This document shows positions 33,724 through 45,344 of a DNA stretch of 64,000 bases, piece by piece. The position numbers were made by a program, and so were the translations under genes. The first letter of the stretch is position 1. Each line of letters opens with the position of its first letter. The notes below the pieces were generated by a model. It made no database searches. It was not told where the DNA came from and was given only the letters and a program-made list of their open reading frames with translations. Location of the stretch: the NCBI RefSeq assembly GCF_032854445.1, contig NC_088296.1, positions 20,699,853-20,763,852 on the forward strand, given 5' to 3'. The DNA comes from Liolophura sinensis. Taxonomy: Eukaryota > Mollusca > Polyplacophora > Chitonida > Chitonidae.

Positions 33724-35490
33724 AGTGCCTCCCACTTCATCCTGGCTGAGATACACTTTCCGGCAATGTCTGCCTGGTTGATTTCACAAGCTGGCCCAGA
33801 TCCAGGACTAAAGATTTGCCTGAAGTATGTGTATTAACTCCATCTCTACACGTTCTGCATTTTCATTGGTGGATCACTAATCTCCATAGCAACGTAGAAC
33901 TTGTACATTCATGTCAACTGGTTGAGGAGTTTGACAACCTCTGTATGTGTACTTGTCCATTATGTGACCCTACAGATTTGAAGGCAAAAATTCTTAACTC
34001 TGTGGCCAAACATAGCGCTAAATTTGGGGGTTACATGTGTATTGAACTTCACTGAGTACGTTATTACATTTATTGGTAAGCTATAATTGGTTTCTTTTGT
34101 TTGACTTGACGTGTGATTACTCTAAATTCTATCACATAATCACGTACCCTGAGGCTATTTCTTTCATCGTCGTTCTTCTCCTCTGCAAATTTTAACAAAC
34201 TAAAGCTAAATGTTTCCTATGTACAAACTGAAGAGTTCGTTCAAATCAGCACTATTCAGTCGATGGTCAGCTGAATTAATTTTATGCTGCTCTATTATTT
34301 GTATTTTATTTATTTAATTACTATTATTTTTTTGTCATTTCAGACCAGCGGACATTGTCAGGTACACAATCTGGACAAATATGCCCGTACCCTCTGCCAA
34401 AAAAAAACAACAAAACACATGAAACAACAGCAAATCATCATGGTGACGATCCAAAGAGGGGTTTGGATGTCGACGAAGACAAAAGCTCTCCAGTCTCACT
34501 CAAACTCTAAATGTACCTTTAATTATCTGACAGACTTTGTGTCGGAACCTATTTATTGTTCACCCATCAGCGCGTTGCGTGCTTTTTGGACAATTGCCCA
34601 CCGAGGTCACAACTGGAGAGGCGTTGTTCGACGTTAAGAAAAGTAACATTGGATGAGTCATGGAGGTTCTCCCTCTATATGGTGTGTAAGCGACTATCTG
34701 GTGTGGATCCAGCGAGCTGCTGTCCATTCACACGCACTTTTACCAGACAAAATCTGGCATCAACGTGGTAACGCAGTGTAAATAGAGCTATCTTAGTTAT
34801 TTAATCTAGACCATGTTGTACAGTGCTAGTCACCGAGAGGCCCATGGCTGGTGCCTCTCACCCAATCACTGATATCGGGTTAAAAATCGTGACCCTTGAC
34901 CTTTGACCTCTCTAAGTGTGCCAAACACAAAAACCTGGCACCCCCCCCAGACAAGCGGTTTGATGGATTTTTTTTTCTAACATTCCATATGTGTTTTTTT
35001 TTTTTTTTTAACTTCCACAGTATTCAGAGGTGGAGGTCCAACCTGATTGTTGTGGTTTCCGGATCAAATCCGCTTGGTGGTAATTTTTTCTTCGTGGCCA
35101 GGATTCTGTCCTTACAGATACCAGTATTCCGCTGAACAGGCAGACTGTTCCATTTCCATTTTTTAAAACAAAAGAAACGGTCACAACTCTCTTCTTACTT
35201 AAGAAAGGATGATCACTGGTCAACCTGGGCCTATGATCGGGACTATTTTTCTCCTCCTTAAAAAAAAAACAAACAAAAAACTTGGATGAAATCCTCTGAG
35301 CAGTAAGCTGGAGTCATCACAAAGGCTTCTGGACCAAAGAGCCAGTAGTCTTAAAGCTCTTAATCAGATCTGGCCACTTGCTGAAAGATTGGTGCTGTTG
35401 TGTTGTTCTGGACTTGGTCATGTGACAATGTACCGTGCTGTCATTGGCTGTCTGTAGGTGAGGTCATGTGTGTATAGCATGATGTAATCA

Positions 35491-35786
35491 TTTCAGATCT
35501 GGGGCATAGGTCGTGTAGGAAAAGCTTGGACCGGTCAANNNNNNNNNNNNNNNNNNNNNNNNNNNNNNNNNNNNNNNNNNNNNNNNNNNNNNNNNNNNNN
35601 NNNNNNNNNNNNNNNNNNNNNNNNNNNNNNNNNNNNNNNNNNNNNNNNNNNNNNNNNNNNNNNNNNNNNNNNNNNNNNNNNNNNNNNNNNNNNNNNNNNN
35701 NNNNNNNNNNNNNNNNNNNNNNNNNNNNNNNNNNNNNNTTTCAGATCTGGGGCATAGGTCGTGTAGGAAAAGCTTGGACCGGTCAA
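35491..35786. other. 200-N assembly gap flanked by identical 48-bp ends
   Basis: Ns run from 35539 to 35738. The 48 bp just left (35491-35538, starting TTTCAGATCTGGGGCATAGG) are repeated exactly just right (35739-35786). This is what two overlapping contig ends look like when scaffolded without merging, so the real genome probably has one copy and no gap. Confidence 0.85.
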
Positions 35787-38700
35787 CGGACAAGGGTCGG
35801 GTTTATATAAACTCCCTAATTGTACAAAAATTAGCTTAATGTAGACTAGAATTAAAACAAAGGCATAAAAAAAATAATGTAGAAAACATTTAGAAAAGGA
35901 GCATTTCTCAAAAAAAAGGTTATGAGTAAATACTGTTTAAATTTTTAGAATACGAGAAACATTGTTTGAATTTTTAAACTTTTTCATGATGTTACTATAC
36001 CATGTTCTGTTGATAATACTGGAATGACTGTTACCATAGCGACATAATGTATGCGTTTGCTGAAAAGGAGTGGCTGATCACATGAGCAGTGTGCACTGCA
36101 TCATGGGATACATATCTGACTAGTTACGTTTGAAAATGACAAAACTACGTTGTTAAAAATATTGAGGATATGTTCTTCTCTAAATCATAGTTATAACCTG
36201 TTTTTTTTTATCGTTTCTGCTGTAGACGAATTTGTTCTCACTGACGGGTCTGCAGTACGAGTCAAAATAGTTTCTACACATGTTACCTATTTTTCAAAGC
36301 TTTGGCGCTACCGTGGTAAGCATCACCATAGGAATCGTTACCATGACAACTTACTGTGGCAGGTTTTCCAGCCATGCTGATAGCGACTAGGCTTTGCGAG
36401 CCTTTTTGCCTTTGGCAACAGCTTTTCCAGTTCATACAAGGGCAACTTTATAAGCTAAAGGTGTACACATTTTTTTGTCCAGTTGTTTTTTTTTTTCCTT
36501 TCTTTGGCAAATTTTGGAAAGTTTTGTACATATTCTGTGAACTATTTCAGAAGGCAGATTTTTTTATGGGACACTGTCATATCTGGCTTATTTATAATTA
36601 TTCATATTTATGGCATTTATTTTATGAACAAACCATATCATGTTGGGGAGGATTGTTATGGAGGGTACAGAGGGATCCCCCCTTACCGCATCCCATGGCA
36701 TCCAATCCTGTCATATCAAAATGTGTGTGCTATTATAGAACAAAATTGTAAGATATGTCCTTCCCTGTCAACTAGGTGTCGTAACTAATTTATTGTTAAC
36801 TAAGTTATTTGGGAGAGCTGAAGAGTTTGGGGTCCTATTGCAGGCACTTTGCCTAACTTGTTACTTTTCCTGGTTATTTTTTGATGTTTTCCACAGATCT
36901 TTTATCCAATCAGAGTCCTCATTCTATGTGTTGTTTACATACCGAAGAAAGTAACGTTGGTTCTCATTGGTTATATTGGGTAACTAGTCGTCTCCAGGTC
37001 ACACGTGAATACATATGTACGAATCCGTTTTCTTTCTCTGTTGATGCATGTAGCATGAAATCACTTCACAGACAGAGACACAGTTTAAAAAAAAACTGCG
37101 CCCAGTCCACTTTGCGTGTTCGATCTGTTAGAAATGTGTTGAACCCTAACGCAGTCTGGCAGTTGGAATGGAGACAAGGGGAGGTGACAACGCCAGGTCG
37201 TTTGCTAGGCTGTGGTTTTAACTGAAGGCCACCGGTGGTTTGCTACATGTAACTACGGTCGCGCTAAGCTTTCCAGTATTTTGGAGTGAACTATATTGAC
37301 GTTATTACCCCCGTTATTGTTTGATTATATAATGCATCCTCGGGTGAAATCTTCAACACATGCATAATGAGTGAGTTTTTTTCCTTTTTTTTTTGTTTTT
37401 GAAAGTTTTGAGATCTCGTTTTGATACGGGGTTGTTGTGCCCCCTTATCCTGTTTTCTTTGCGAAAATCCTTTTGAAGTTGTTGCGTGAAATCCACTTAA
37501 TAGACAGTTAAGATAGGTCACGTTGTTCGATGTTATGTGTTACAGCGGCTACTCGACATTGGGAACTGCCGCATTCAGCTGAAGAAACCTCATTAGTTTT
37601 ATGTCTCGTAACAGATGAATACATAATTAACACTTTGTGCAATATTTTACTAGATGGACATAATTACTACTGAAGCTCACACAAAGAGTATTTGAATCCA
37701 GATTTTTTTCTTTGATCTCCCCCACGTTTTCAAAATGAAGTTCAGCTGATGACACAACAGCTTTCCGATACACGTTCAGTGGGAGCTACAAAGTATTTAA
37801 ATAATATATAATATATATATTTTTGGTGCATATATTTTTCCTAGGTGCCACAGCTATTAATTCCAATTGAATCTTTGCACGTCCCCATTAAATTGACCTT
37901 TCAGTAAAAGTCCCCAGTGTATTATTTTTAATGACGTTATGTGTGATGACGTTACATCCTCCGCACTATTCTACTTGCGCGTCATGTCACGAAGCCACAA
38001 TAGCTTATTTGCGTTGTGACAACATACCACTGCGTTTTCAGCGTCACATAAATGGCGCGACATCGTACAGATCTGTCACAATCTGTTGAAAATGCCCATA
38101 GTCCTAGCTCAATAGATGGGCATGCATGTGTTCCCAGAATACAGAAAATACAGTAAGCAGGAACAACAATAAAAAGACAGCTTTTAAGTTACCATCATTT
38201 AACATTAACCCTTGGTGGTCATTGCGTTGCTGATGTAGTTACACTTGCTTGATAATTCACGAAAAGTTAAATAAAGTAAAGAGGTATTCTCCGCCTATAG
38301 CAGATGTTTATACTCTCAGAGCCGAAACGACAAGTTGAGAAAGTGTGCGTGTCGAGTGTGTCTCGTTCGCCTATATCGAGTAGAACTAGGGCTGGGTGGA
38401 CTGTCACTCGCACCTTGACAACTATTCCAAGACACGGCTTATTTGCATAAGTCATTAAAGGTGTTGTTGCCACCTGGCTTTCAAAGGAAATTCCGACATG
38501 ATCTTGTGGAAGTGTTTTCTACTTTAAGACAATCATGATTAATTCTAGCTTCCCGCTGAAAGGAAAAGAAAAGAAAATCTAGCCCAAAACCCCAACCAAT
38601 TTCTAGTCAAATGTTACCTTCTGGACATCACCCCTGCCACGGGGGTGAAGATTAAGAATAACAGGCATTTACATGACCAGTGTTTGCTCTCCTCACAGGG

Positions 38701-38930
38701 CTTTGTGCAATATAGTATATACAAGTTCGGAGGACGATTATATGACTGTCGTTTTACTGTTTTAAAACCCCAGTGTTGGGCGATTTTTTTGTCTCCTAAT
38801 TGTATATTAAGCAATGTATGTTAACTTGATGACTTATTTATTTTTGATTGTACGTGCTCACTCGCTGAAGACGAATACAGGTTTGGAGGCAAGAATCTCA
38901 GTAACTTACATCCCGTAGCTCACCCAGCCA
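35787..38930. other. No recognised gene downstream of the gap
   Basis: AT-rich sequence with T-tracts and short open frames that lack splice or homology support. It contains an X-box (36337-36350). It may include distal CELF 3' UTR; nothing proves it. Confidence 0.5.
36337..36350 (+). promoter_or_regulatory. RFX X-box motif
   Basis: GTTACCATGACAAC is a full consensus match. A one-mismatch site (GTTACCATAGCGAC) lies at 36030-36043. Confidence 0.4.
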
Positions 38931-40720
38931 CGCCCTCCACTCTGAACCCTCAGTGACAGCGACTGCCACAAGAGAGAGAAAGCCCGGGAGCTGCATTCTC
39001 CAGGGTCCAGCGGGGTTGGGGTCTGTAGGAAGAAAGGGTATCACGGCATGCCGTCTTAGCACGGCTGCCTCTCCCACGCGCCTTTGTATTTATAATCGCC
39101 TCACCAAACGTCATTGCACTCACGTAGTGGCACAGACTGTAATTTATCTTATGAATATACTAGTGGTAGTTTACGATTAGACTTAGATGTAGCGTTAGGC
39201 GGTCGCGCGCATGCGTCAACAGTAGGACGGCGCATGCGTGCAGACCGATTAGTCTTGCAACTGTTTTCCTTTTTCTCTCGATTCATGATTATTATATTAT
39301 ATGGCACTATATTCATTGAAATAACCATGCTCAACAAAGTTGTACAATTTCCCAATGTTAATTATTCATCGAGGAGGTCTTACTCCATAAGGTATTTTAT
39401 AAAGTGTCTAGGATCGGGGACGATGTGTGTCAAGGTCAAAGTCAGCGGGACGAGCTGTGGAACATTGGTCGTCGTTATAACACCAACCATTTAATATATT
39501 TTTTTCTTTTTTTTTTGGTGATCTTTTTTGTTACCACTGATGATTTGGCCTTTTATCCGTGTGGCGTGACTAAGGCTTTGTCTCCGCCAACTCGCCTCAT
39601 TTTCTTCCTGTCTGATGACCACACTGGGACTGGACTGGACTGGACTGGTTTTCACAGCGGGTCTGTGTAACAGCCTCTCTCTGTCTCCTTGGCGACATGC
39701 AATGTTTTGTTTTCCGGCGACCGTGTCCTCCATACTCGCCGCTGCTGCTTGTATCGATAGGTTGTGGTTGCACGCGCTGACTGTCCCGATCCTTGCTGGG
39801 CAACTGTTTTTCATGGGCGAAAATTCCTGTCATGTGAGTTGTACATAATGGGGAGTTGTGTCCCCTGGCCGCTCCGCTACGCGGAACATTTTCTCTCTCT
39901 TCATCGAGGGTTTTTTTTTGTCATGAATTTTGATAAGGAAGATCTATTTTTATAAATAATATTTTTCAAAGGACGCGCTTTTAACCTCGAGAATGTTGAG
40001 TTTACTGTATCGCTGGAAACGTAACCTAAAGTAGAGTACTAAAGGAATCTACCACTGATTTTGTTATAACCTTCGCGTTGTGTCTTGTCGTCGTCCCACG
40101 TGTTGGCGTGTTTTCTCGTGTACGTGACCTGGCCTACCAGCCAAAACGGGCCGCCTAGCCTCATATCTATTGCCTGCTTACACGTGACTCCAGGGCCACT
40201 TATCGAAGCCCTGGGACATGGACTGGAGATCGACCAGAAGGTGCCGGTATCTGGCGGAACTGTCACTTACACTTTCGTTATAACGTCGACCAGTATTTGA
40301 TATCCGACCGATGGGCTTACGTGACCAAACGGTGCGACAAAATAACGTCTTACAGAGAAAGAGGGAGACCCTCCGGTGGTCTTTCAAAATTCAGTTCATC
40401 CTTTAGTTACAGACATGCACCGCGGACCTCAAATACTCTCTCTCTCTCTCTCGTCGGGTGTGTTGCACGTCGGAACTATACACACGTAGCACGACGGCCC
40501 GACCGACGAGATGCCTGCCCACCTGCTCGAGGCCGCCTCATCCCACCGGGCGAGAACAGCAGACCGACACTCTGGGACCCTTTGTCCCGGGAGCAACAGA
40601 AGCGTTTTGCCGCTATTTCTCCGGAAAACGTCAGGCTCGCCTGTTCTTTTTTTTTATTATTTTCTTTCCTTATTTTGTCATCGCTGATAGATTAATGGAA
40701 CAAGGTGGATACAAGTGAAT
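38931..40720. promoter_or_regulatory. CpG-richer patch with paired NRF1-like sites
   Basis: CpG density is visibly higher than around it (for example GGTCGCGCGCATGCG near 39201 and many CG dinucleotides at 40080-40620). The 10-mer GCGCATGCGT occurs at 39207-39216 and again at 39230-39239, close to the NRF1 consensus YGCGCATGCGCR. A (TC)n run lies at 40436-40453. No coding exon is recognised. It could be an unannotated promoter or an unmethylated element. Confidence 0.35.
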
Positions 40721-41022
40721 AGTTTTCCTCTGTTTTTTTTTTTATTCGTTTTTTATTTTCTATTCAAATTTTACGCATTCCGGAAGTTAGCTTCTGCCCC
40801 CCGAAGACAATCAACTGACGTGTAAGGCACGCAAATTTGATCACATGACTTGGAATTTTCCCCATTTCGTTTCTGGAATTAGCCGTGAAAAACAGTTGCC
40901 CAGCTACACATGTTCTGTACATATCTAGCGAATTGTATTTACCTTGAACATTAGCCTATTTTAAAATTGTCACTCGAACATAAATTTACCAAAAACATGA
41001 AATCATAGGGTCCAGTCGAAGC

Positions 41023-41036
41023 GTTGTTATGGTTAC
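41023..41036 (-). promoter_or_regulatory. RFX X-box motif
   Basis: Minus strand GTAACCATAACAAC is a full consensus match. Confidence 0.38.
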
Positions 41037-41487
41037 CGAATGATTATGACCTTGGATGATAGGCGTGTCAGATTGTCACCATGGTCACCAGACCACGCCT
41101 GTACGTAGAAGACTAGAGCTTGGCAGAGCATAAGGCTTGTAACATATATATCAGAGCTAATAAACGCTACTGGGAAATAAAATGAACGTGTTTGTATTTG
41201 TCTCATTGCGAAGAGATTTCATGATCTCTCACAGTTTTTTTTTTCGCTGTTAGTTCCACACAACGTGAAGAGTGCTCTAAGGGCATTGGGAGAGAAAAAC
41301 ACTGGCTATTAGAGCCGCCTACTGAAGTGGTGTTTTGGGCAGTGTGGCATACATGGGACTCGCTCTAAGGATGAAAAGCAGTAAGTAGCCTGTGGAAAAG
41401 TTTGTCAGTGACTCACCAAAGGTCCGTGTGCATTTCGTCACTCACAAAATAGTTCATCGTCGTTGAAGAACAACGTTTAAACACTGC

Positions 41488-41572
41488 GCGGTTTCCTCCG
41501 ACTATAATGTTGGCCGCCGTCGTATAGTGAAATATCCTTGTGTATGACGTAAAACATCAATCAATAAATAAA
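41488..41572 (+). mobile_element. SINE tail fragment (family A)
   Basis: TTTCCTCCGACTATAATGTT, GGCCGCCGTCGTATAGTGAA and CATCAATCAATAAATAAA match the tail; the rest is missing. A family-B SINE begins 18 bp later. Confidence 0.8.
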
Positions 41573-41589
41573 CCAGAAAGGGTAAAGCG

Positions 41590-42009
41590 TGAGTGTCTAG
41601 GGTATAACGTTATACTTAACAATTTTTCAGTCATATGACAACGAAGGAGTGCTTGTATTGTGCCTCTTTGTTGCAGGGACGGATTTTCACAGCTCTTTTA
41701 TGTAGTGTTGCTTCACACTGAGACGCTTTACCAAGGCAAGTAAGGCGCCCCACTGATTCTGGTCAATCAGGTCGTTGCACTGTCTCTTTAATGCTGAACG
41801 CCAAGCGAGGAAGCTACAAGTTCCTCTTTTAAGTTCTTAGGTGTGACCACACCCAGGATTGACCCTGGATCAACCGCCACCGAAGCGGAGGCTCTACCAA
41901 GTGAGGCATCGCTTCGGATTGAAACAATAGGAAAAACAAATAAAACGGTAAAGAAAATGCTAACGTGAAATACATGTCAGATGAAGGCCATTAAACACTG
42001 TTCACAAAA
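41590..42009 (-). mobile_element. tRNA-derived SINE (family B), minus strand
   Basis: Plus-strand order: GTATAACGTTATACTTAACA, TTTTTCAGTCATATGACAAC, AATGCTGAACGCCAAGCGAG and TCTTAGGTGTGACC, then a tRNA head in reverse (GATTGACCCTGGATCAACCG ... GGCTCTACCAAGTGAGG). Read on the minus strand this gives A-box-like TTGGTAGAGCC and a degenerate B-box. A further ~70 bp (AGAAAATGCTAACG to AGATGAAGGCCATTAA) is shared with the copy at 45350-45725, so the repeat extends beyond the tRNA head. Confidence 0.75.
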
Positions 42010-42017
42010 ATCTTATA

Positions 42018-42050
<33 letters not shown>

Positions 42051-42052
42051 GA
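42010..42052. repeat. (TA)n microsatellite
   Basis: Alternating TA run with one interruption. Confidence 0.9.
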
Positions 42053-42071
42053 TTATATCTAGAAAAAAAAA

Positions 42072-42151
42072 GACGGCACCAGATTCGAACCATTGGAGGG
42101 ATGCTTCGTAGAAAACACTAACAGATGTCCAATCGAATCTTGACTCCCGTC
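42072..42151 (-). tRNA. tRNA-like element with T9 terminator (pseudogene or SINE head)
   Basis: On the minus strand an 80-nt segment starts GACGGGA and ends TGCCGTC, forming six of seven acceptor-stem pairs. It carries GGTTCGAATC, a B-box/T-loop, and is followed at once by nine T (a Pol III terminator). Length and a long variable region resemble class II (Ser/Leu) tRNA. The T-stem has a mismatch and wobble pairs, the A-box is poor and no anticodon arm is certain, so a decayed tRNA or a tRNA-derived head is more likely than an active gene. Confidence 0.35.
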
Positions 42152-43580
42152 AGATTGGAAGGCCTCAGTACGACGTAAAGCCAAATGAGTAACAAATCTG
42201 TTCCTGTACGTCAATTAAGAAACAGGCCCTAAATTCTGATAAGTCACTTTCTCTAAGCATTTTTAAATGATACAGACGGAAGAACTCACACTGTTGCCTA
42301 ATTCTATGGAAGAAGTATCGATTTCTTTTTCAAACGATTTCTGTGTGGTGTACATTGGGTGGATCATGGTAGACGAGACAAATTCGACGTATCGAAGGGA
42401 AGTGGGTTTTCTTCCACAATACCTCGACCTGGCAGTTGTAGCCCACTTTTGACATAATCGTAGCGACTATTTGTGTCAGTAGCAAAATAAGTTTCCATTG
42501 CCGAACCAAGACCGCTCAAAACCAATATAGGAACCACTATATAGGCGACTTAAAACTACTTATAAAAACACTTTATTTTAACTATTTTTTAAAAACATTT
42601 TTGTGAATGGAATTGAAGACATTCAAACGTTAGAATTCTAAGTTGGGCTTGGCGGAATTCAGGAACGTTCACTCTGTTGTAATACCTCTTTTTATATTCT
42701 TTTCAAAGTGAGTGATTAAAAAGTGATTTTTAAACAATTTAATGATGTTGTTTTAGTGTTTTTGTCAACTTGAGACTTGCCCCAAAACATGTTTGAACTC
42801 GATACTTTCTGTCGCCAGAGCTTTAATAACTCCACAAGTAGACATTTGAGTTCGCTAGCCATATAGTTTATAGCGGAGGTCAGCCACAGGCGTGTCAAAA
42901 AAACGACATAGGAAAGCATAAAAATGATAGGAATGAGTTTTGCCAGGGTAGCCCTATACAAAACCGCATATGGCAAAGAACATAGAAACTATGTTTATTA
43001 ATATATAATTCTCACTATAATTCTCAAGTTATTTCATCTCGTTCGGAAAATAAATGTACGCTGAGGAAATTTAAGTAGTAACTGGTAGCTTTCTTTCTCA
43101 ACTCACGATTGCGGACCTCGTATTATGCCGCTCTAGTATATTTTTACTAGTTTTATAAAAAATAAAATATCGGTATATAAAATAAAACATCGGTGTGCAG
43201 AAAACAGATTTGAAGTAAGGTAAACTTTATTTGTCAGTCTTTGTCAGCCAGTATTTCAGACGCTCAGCTTCCTTGCGATTATTTCATTTGTTATGTTTAT
43301 TTCTGGTTGTGTCAACACCACGTGATCACACAGAAGTGCTCCAAAATCTCGTTGAAACATATCGCGTGATGTTAATATGCTTCTTAAAGATTAAAGGAGA
43401 AGAAAACATATAAATGATGCCAAAATGGCATTTTATGTTCGATAAGGTGAGTTATGCCCGTGCCAAGTTCACTGGTGTCACTGGTATGTGGCTCCATTTT
43501 GTCATATGATCAACTGTTTATTTGTGACGTTAGGCGATGCATCTCACGCTCTGCAGGTGAGTTCGGCTGTGATCGCCCAA
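42152..43580. other. No gene recognised
   Basis: AT-rich DNA with short unsupported open frames. It ends in poly-C tracts at about 43595-43625. Confidence 0.5.
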
Positions 43581-44288
43581 TTGTTACCCAGCTCTCACCC
43601 CCCCCCACCCCCCCCGCCCCCCCCCAAAATAAAAAGTACTAAAAATTGTGCTGAACTGGAATGCATGTAACTTCAGGCTGATGCATTTTATTGTTCCAAT
43701 CGAAAGGTCACACAAAGGTGAGGAAATCCCCTCAAATGATGTCACACATATATACAATAAGCAGAATCATTCGTAACTTTCCTGTTATAACATGTTAGCA
43801 TAACCCAGTGTGTGCAATTATGATATTCTAAACTTACACCATTATATATTATACTGAACATCGGGTAAAAACAGGAAAGATTTAATTAAGTTAACTGTTT
43901 TCATTCTTCCTTATATACATGCGTATGTACAAAACCACATATTCTAAGTGAATAAAAGCTTGTGCGGTATAGAAGGGAAATTCTGCACAGTTTGTGGTAT
44001 TAGCACACATATTTACAGACACGAAGTCCCTTTCATTTTATGTATATGTACGTGGTGTATCAGTATACATCGGTATTTGTGCTAACCTTTCTACGACATG
44101 TACATGGCCAAAGCTTCGGAATATGCGGTGATTTGTATACATAGGTAGGTGAGATTTTCCTTTACACATCATTCGATCTGCCTCAACACTGTTTAAACAA
44201 AATGCCGATAAGAACTATTGTAAGAGAGGTGTGATATATTTTTCTGTATCCCTTACTGTATGAAGTCGTATTTTGCGGATTGTCAGAG

Positions 44289-44347
44289 CTTGCCGTGGTC
44301 TGTACCGGTTAAGGCTGTTGCAAAAGTTGCGGGTTCAAGGACAGAGG
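44289..44347 (+). other. tRNA-like B-box remnant
   Basis: CCGTGGTCTGTACCGGTTAAGG followed by TTGCGGGTTCAAGG resembles a tRNA D-arm and T-arm with the right spacing. The 3' acceptor half is not recognisable. It is probably SINE debris. Confidence 0.25.
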
Positions 44348-44521
44348 ACAGAGATTTTGAAGATTCTCAAGCTCGTACTGCTAGTTGGGCCTTGGTGTCA
44401 ATCAGCAGTTGTGGCTGTCGTAGGTAATTAGAAGTGTTGTTCTAAGGGACATAACTCTTAGGTGTTACACAGGAGGGGAATCCCCAACATGTGCGTTGAC
44501 GCTGAGTGAAACGATCGTTCT

Positions 44522-44622
44522 GATTGGTTGATCGGGATGATGAGGCTGGTTGTCCATCATCTTCCATAAAAGTTCTATGCCATCTAAATAATTTGACTCG
44601 TCTCGTCTCGTCTGTGTTACAG
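44522..44622 (+). promoter_or_regulatory. Candidate promoter and 5' exon, module copy 1
   Basis: GATTGGTTGATCGG (inverted CCAAT) is followed by CATAAAAG (44565-44572) as a TATA-like box, then ACTCGTCTCGTCTCGTCTGT and a good donor GTTACAG|GTAAGA (exon end 44622). The stretch from 44558 is repeated at 45121-45183. It lies upstream of the immunoglobulin-like pseudogene and may have been its 5' end. Confidence 0.3.
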
Positions 44623-45116
44623 GTAAGATTCAGAAGTCATCTGCCCCATGGTGACACGCCATTTAGTTCTTGTTTGTGTTGTAGTTCCTAGCTGATCTAT
44701 AAAAACTGATATAATGCGGTTAGCTTTGAAGATATTTTTGGAAGAATAGTTCATAAGTCGAAAAGTACATGTTCGCCTTACTGTTTATCAAGGTGTTGTT
44801 GTTGTTACAAGCCCAAGAGCGTTAAATCTTGTTAGAATTAGTCTGAGATATAAAGCTACAGTAGTATGGCATTAGTTCATAGTTTTTGATGCATTTGTAT
44901 TCATAATACAAGTAACCCTAAGAGCTCAGTGTAGTTACGTATGTAACAAAGTGACTTAATTCAGTCAATGTTCGAACGGGTGTACCGGTACGTAAACCCG
45001 CTAGTGATTGTAGCGATTCAGGGGAGACAACTCTCAATGACATTCTAATTCAGGGGGAAATACTCTGTCCGGAATTATGACGTGATATCATTGTATACGT
45101 TATATTGAGACTGTTG

Positions 45117-45183
45117 CCCGCCATCTTCCATTAAAAGTTCTGTGCCATCTAAACAATTTGTCTCGTCTCGTCCTGTGTTACAG
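45117..45183 (+). promoter_or_regulatory. Promoter module copy 2 with YY1-like site
   Basis: CCCGCCATCTT (reverse of a YY1 AAGATGGCGG motif) precedes TTAAAAGTTC, GCCATCTAAACAATTTG, TCTCGTCTCG and GTGTTACAG. It matches copy 1 at about 85% by eye, but the donor GT after TTACAG is lost (CAG|CCC). Confidence 0.35.
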
Positions 45184-45344
45184 CCCTACATTGCGCCAGA
45201 CCATAGGAAGGGCAACACAGTCGATGACACTGATGTAGCAGTTTACGCGGACACTCGTGCATGTGTACGTCACATGTAGAAAATTTCTTCAGTATCTCGT
45301 CAAATATCAGTGGTTTTGAGTATTAATTACTGTTAGCGTAAAAT

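Larger units (their letters stand above)
32634..35490 (+). other. CELF 3' UTR and possible 3' UTR exon
   Basis: A good donor (ATG|GTGAGT, 32653-32654) lies 19 bp after the stop, suggesting a spliced 3' UTR. Possible acceptors are TTTAACAG (ends 33235), TGTGCTACAG (ends 33471) and TTTTGTCATTTCAG (ends 34343); the last has the best pyrimidine tract. An AATAAA lies near 33604 and several T-rich tracts follow. The mRNA end cannot be fixed from sequence. Confidence 0.45.

Noticed and set aside
40297-40718. Open frames of 132 and 86 residues in the CpG-richer patch
   Set aside because: Overlapping frames in GC-richer DNA, no domain recognised, no splice signals, low-complexity ends.
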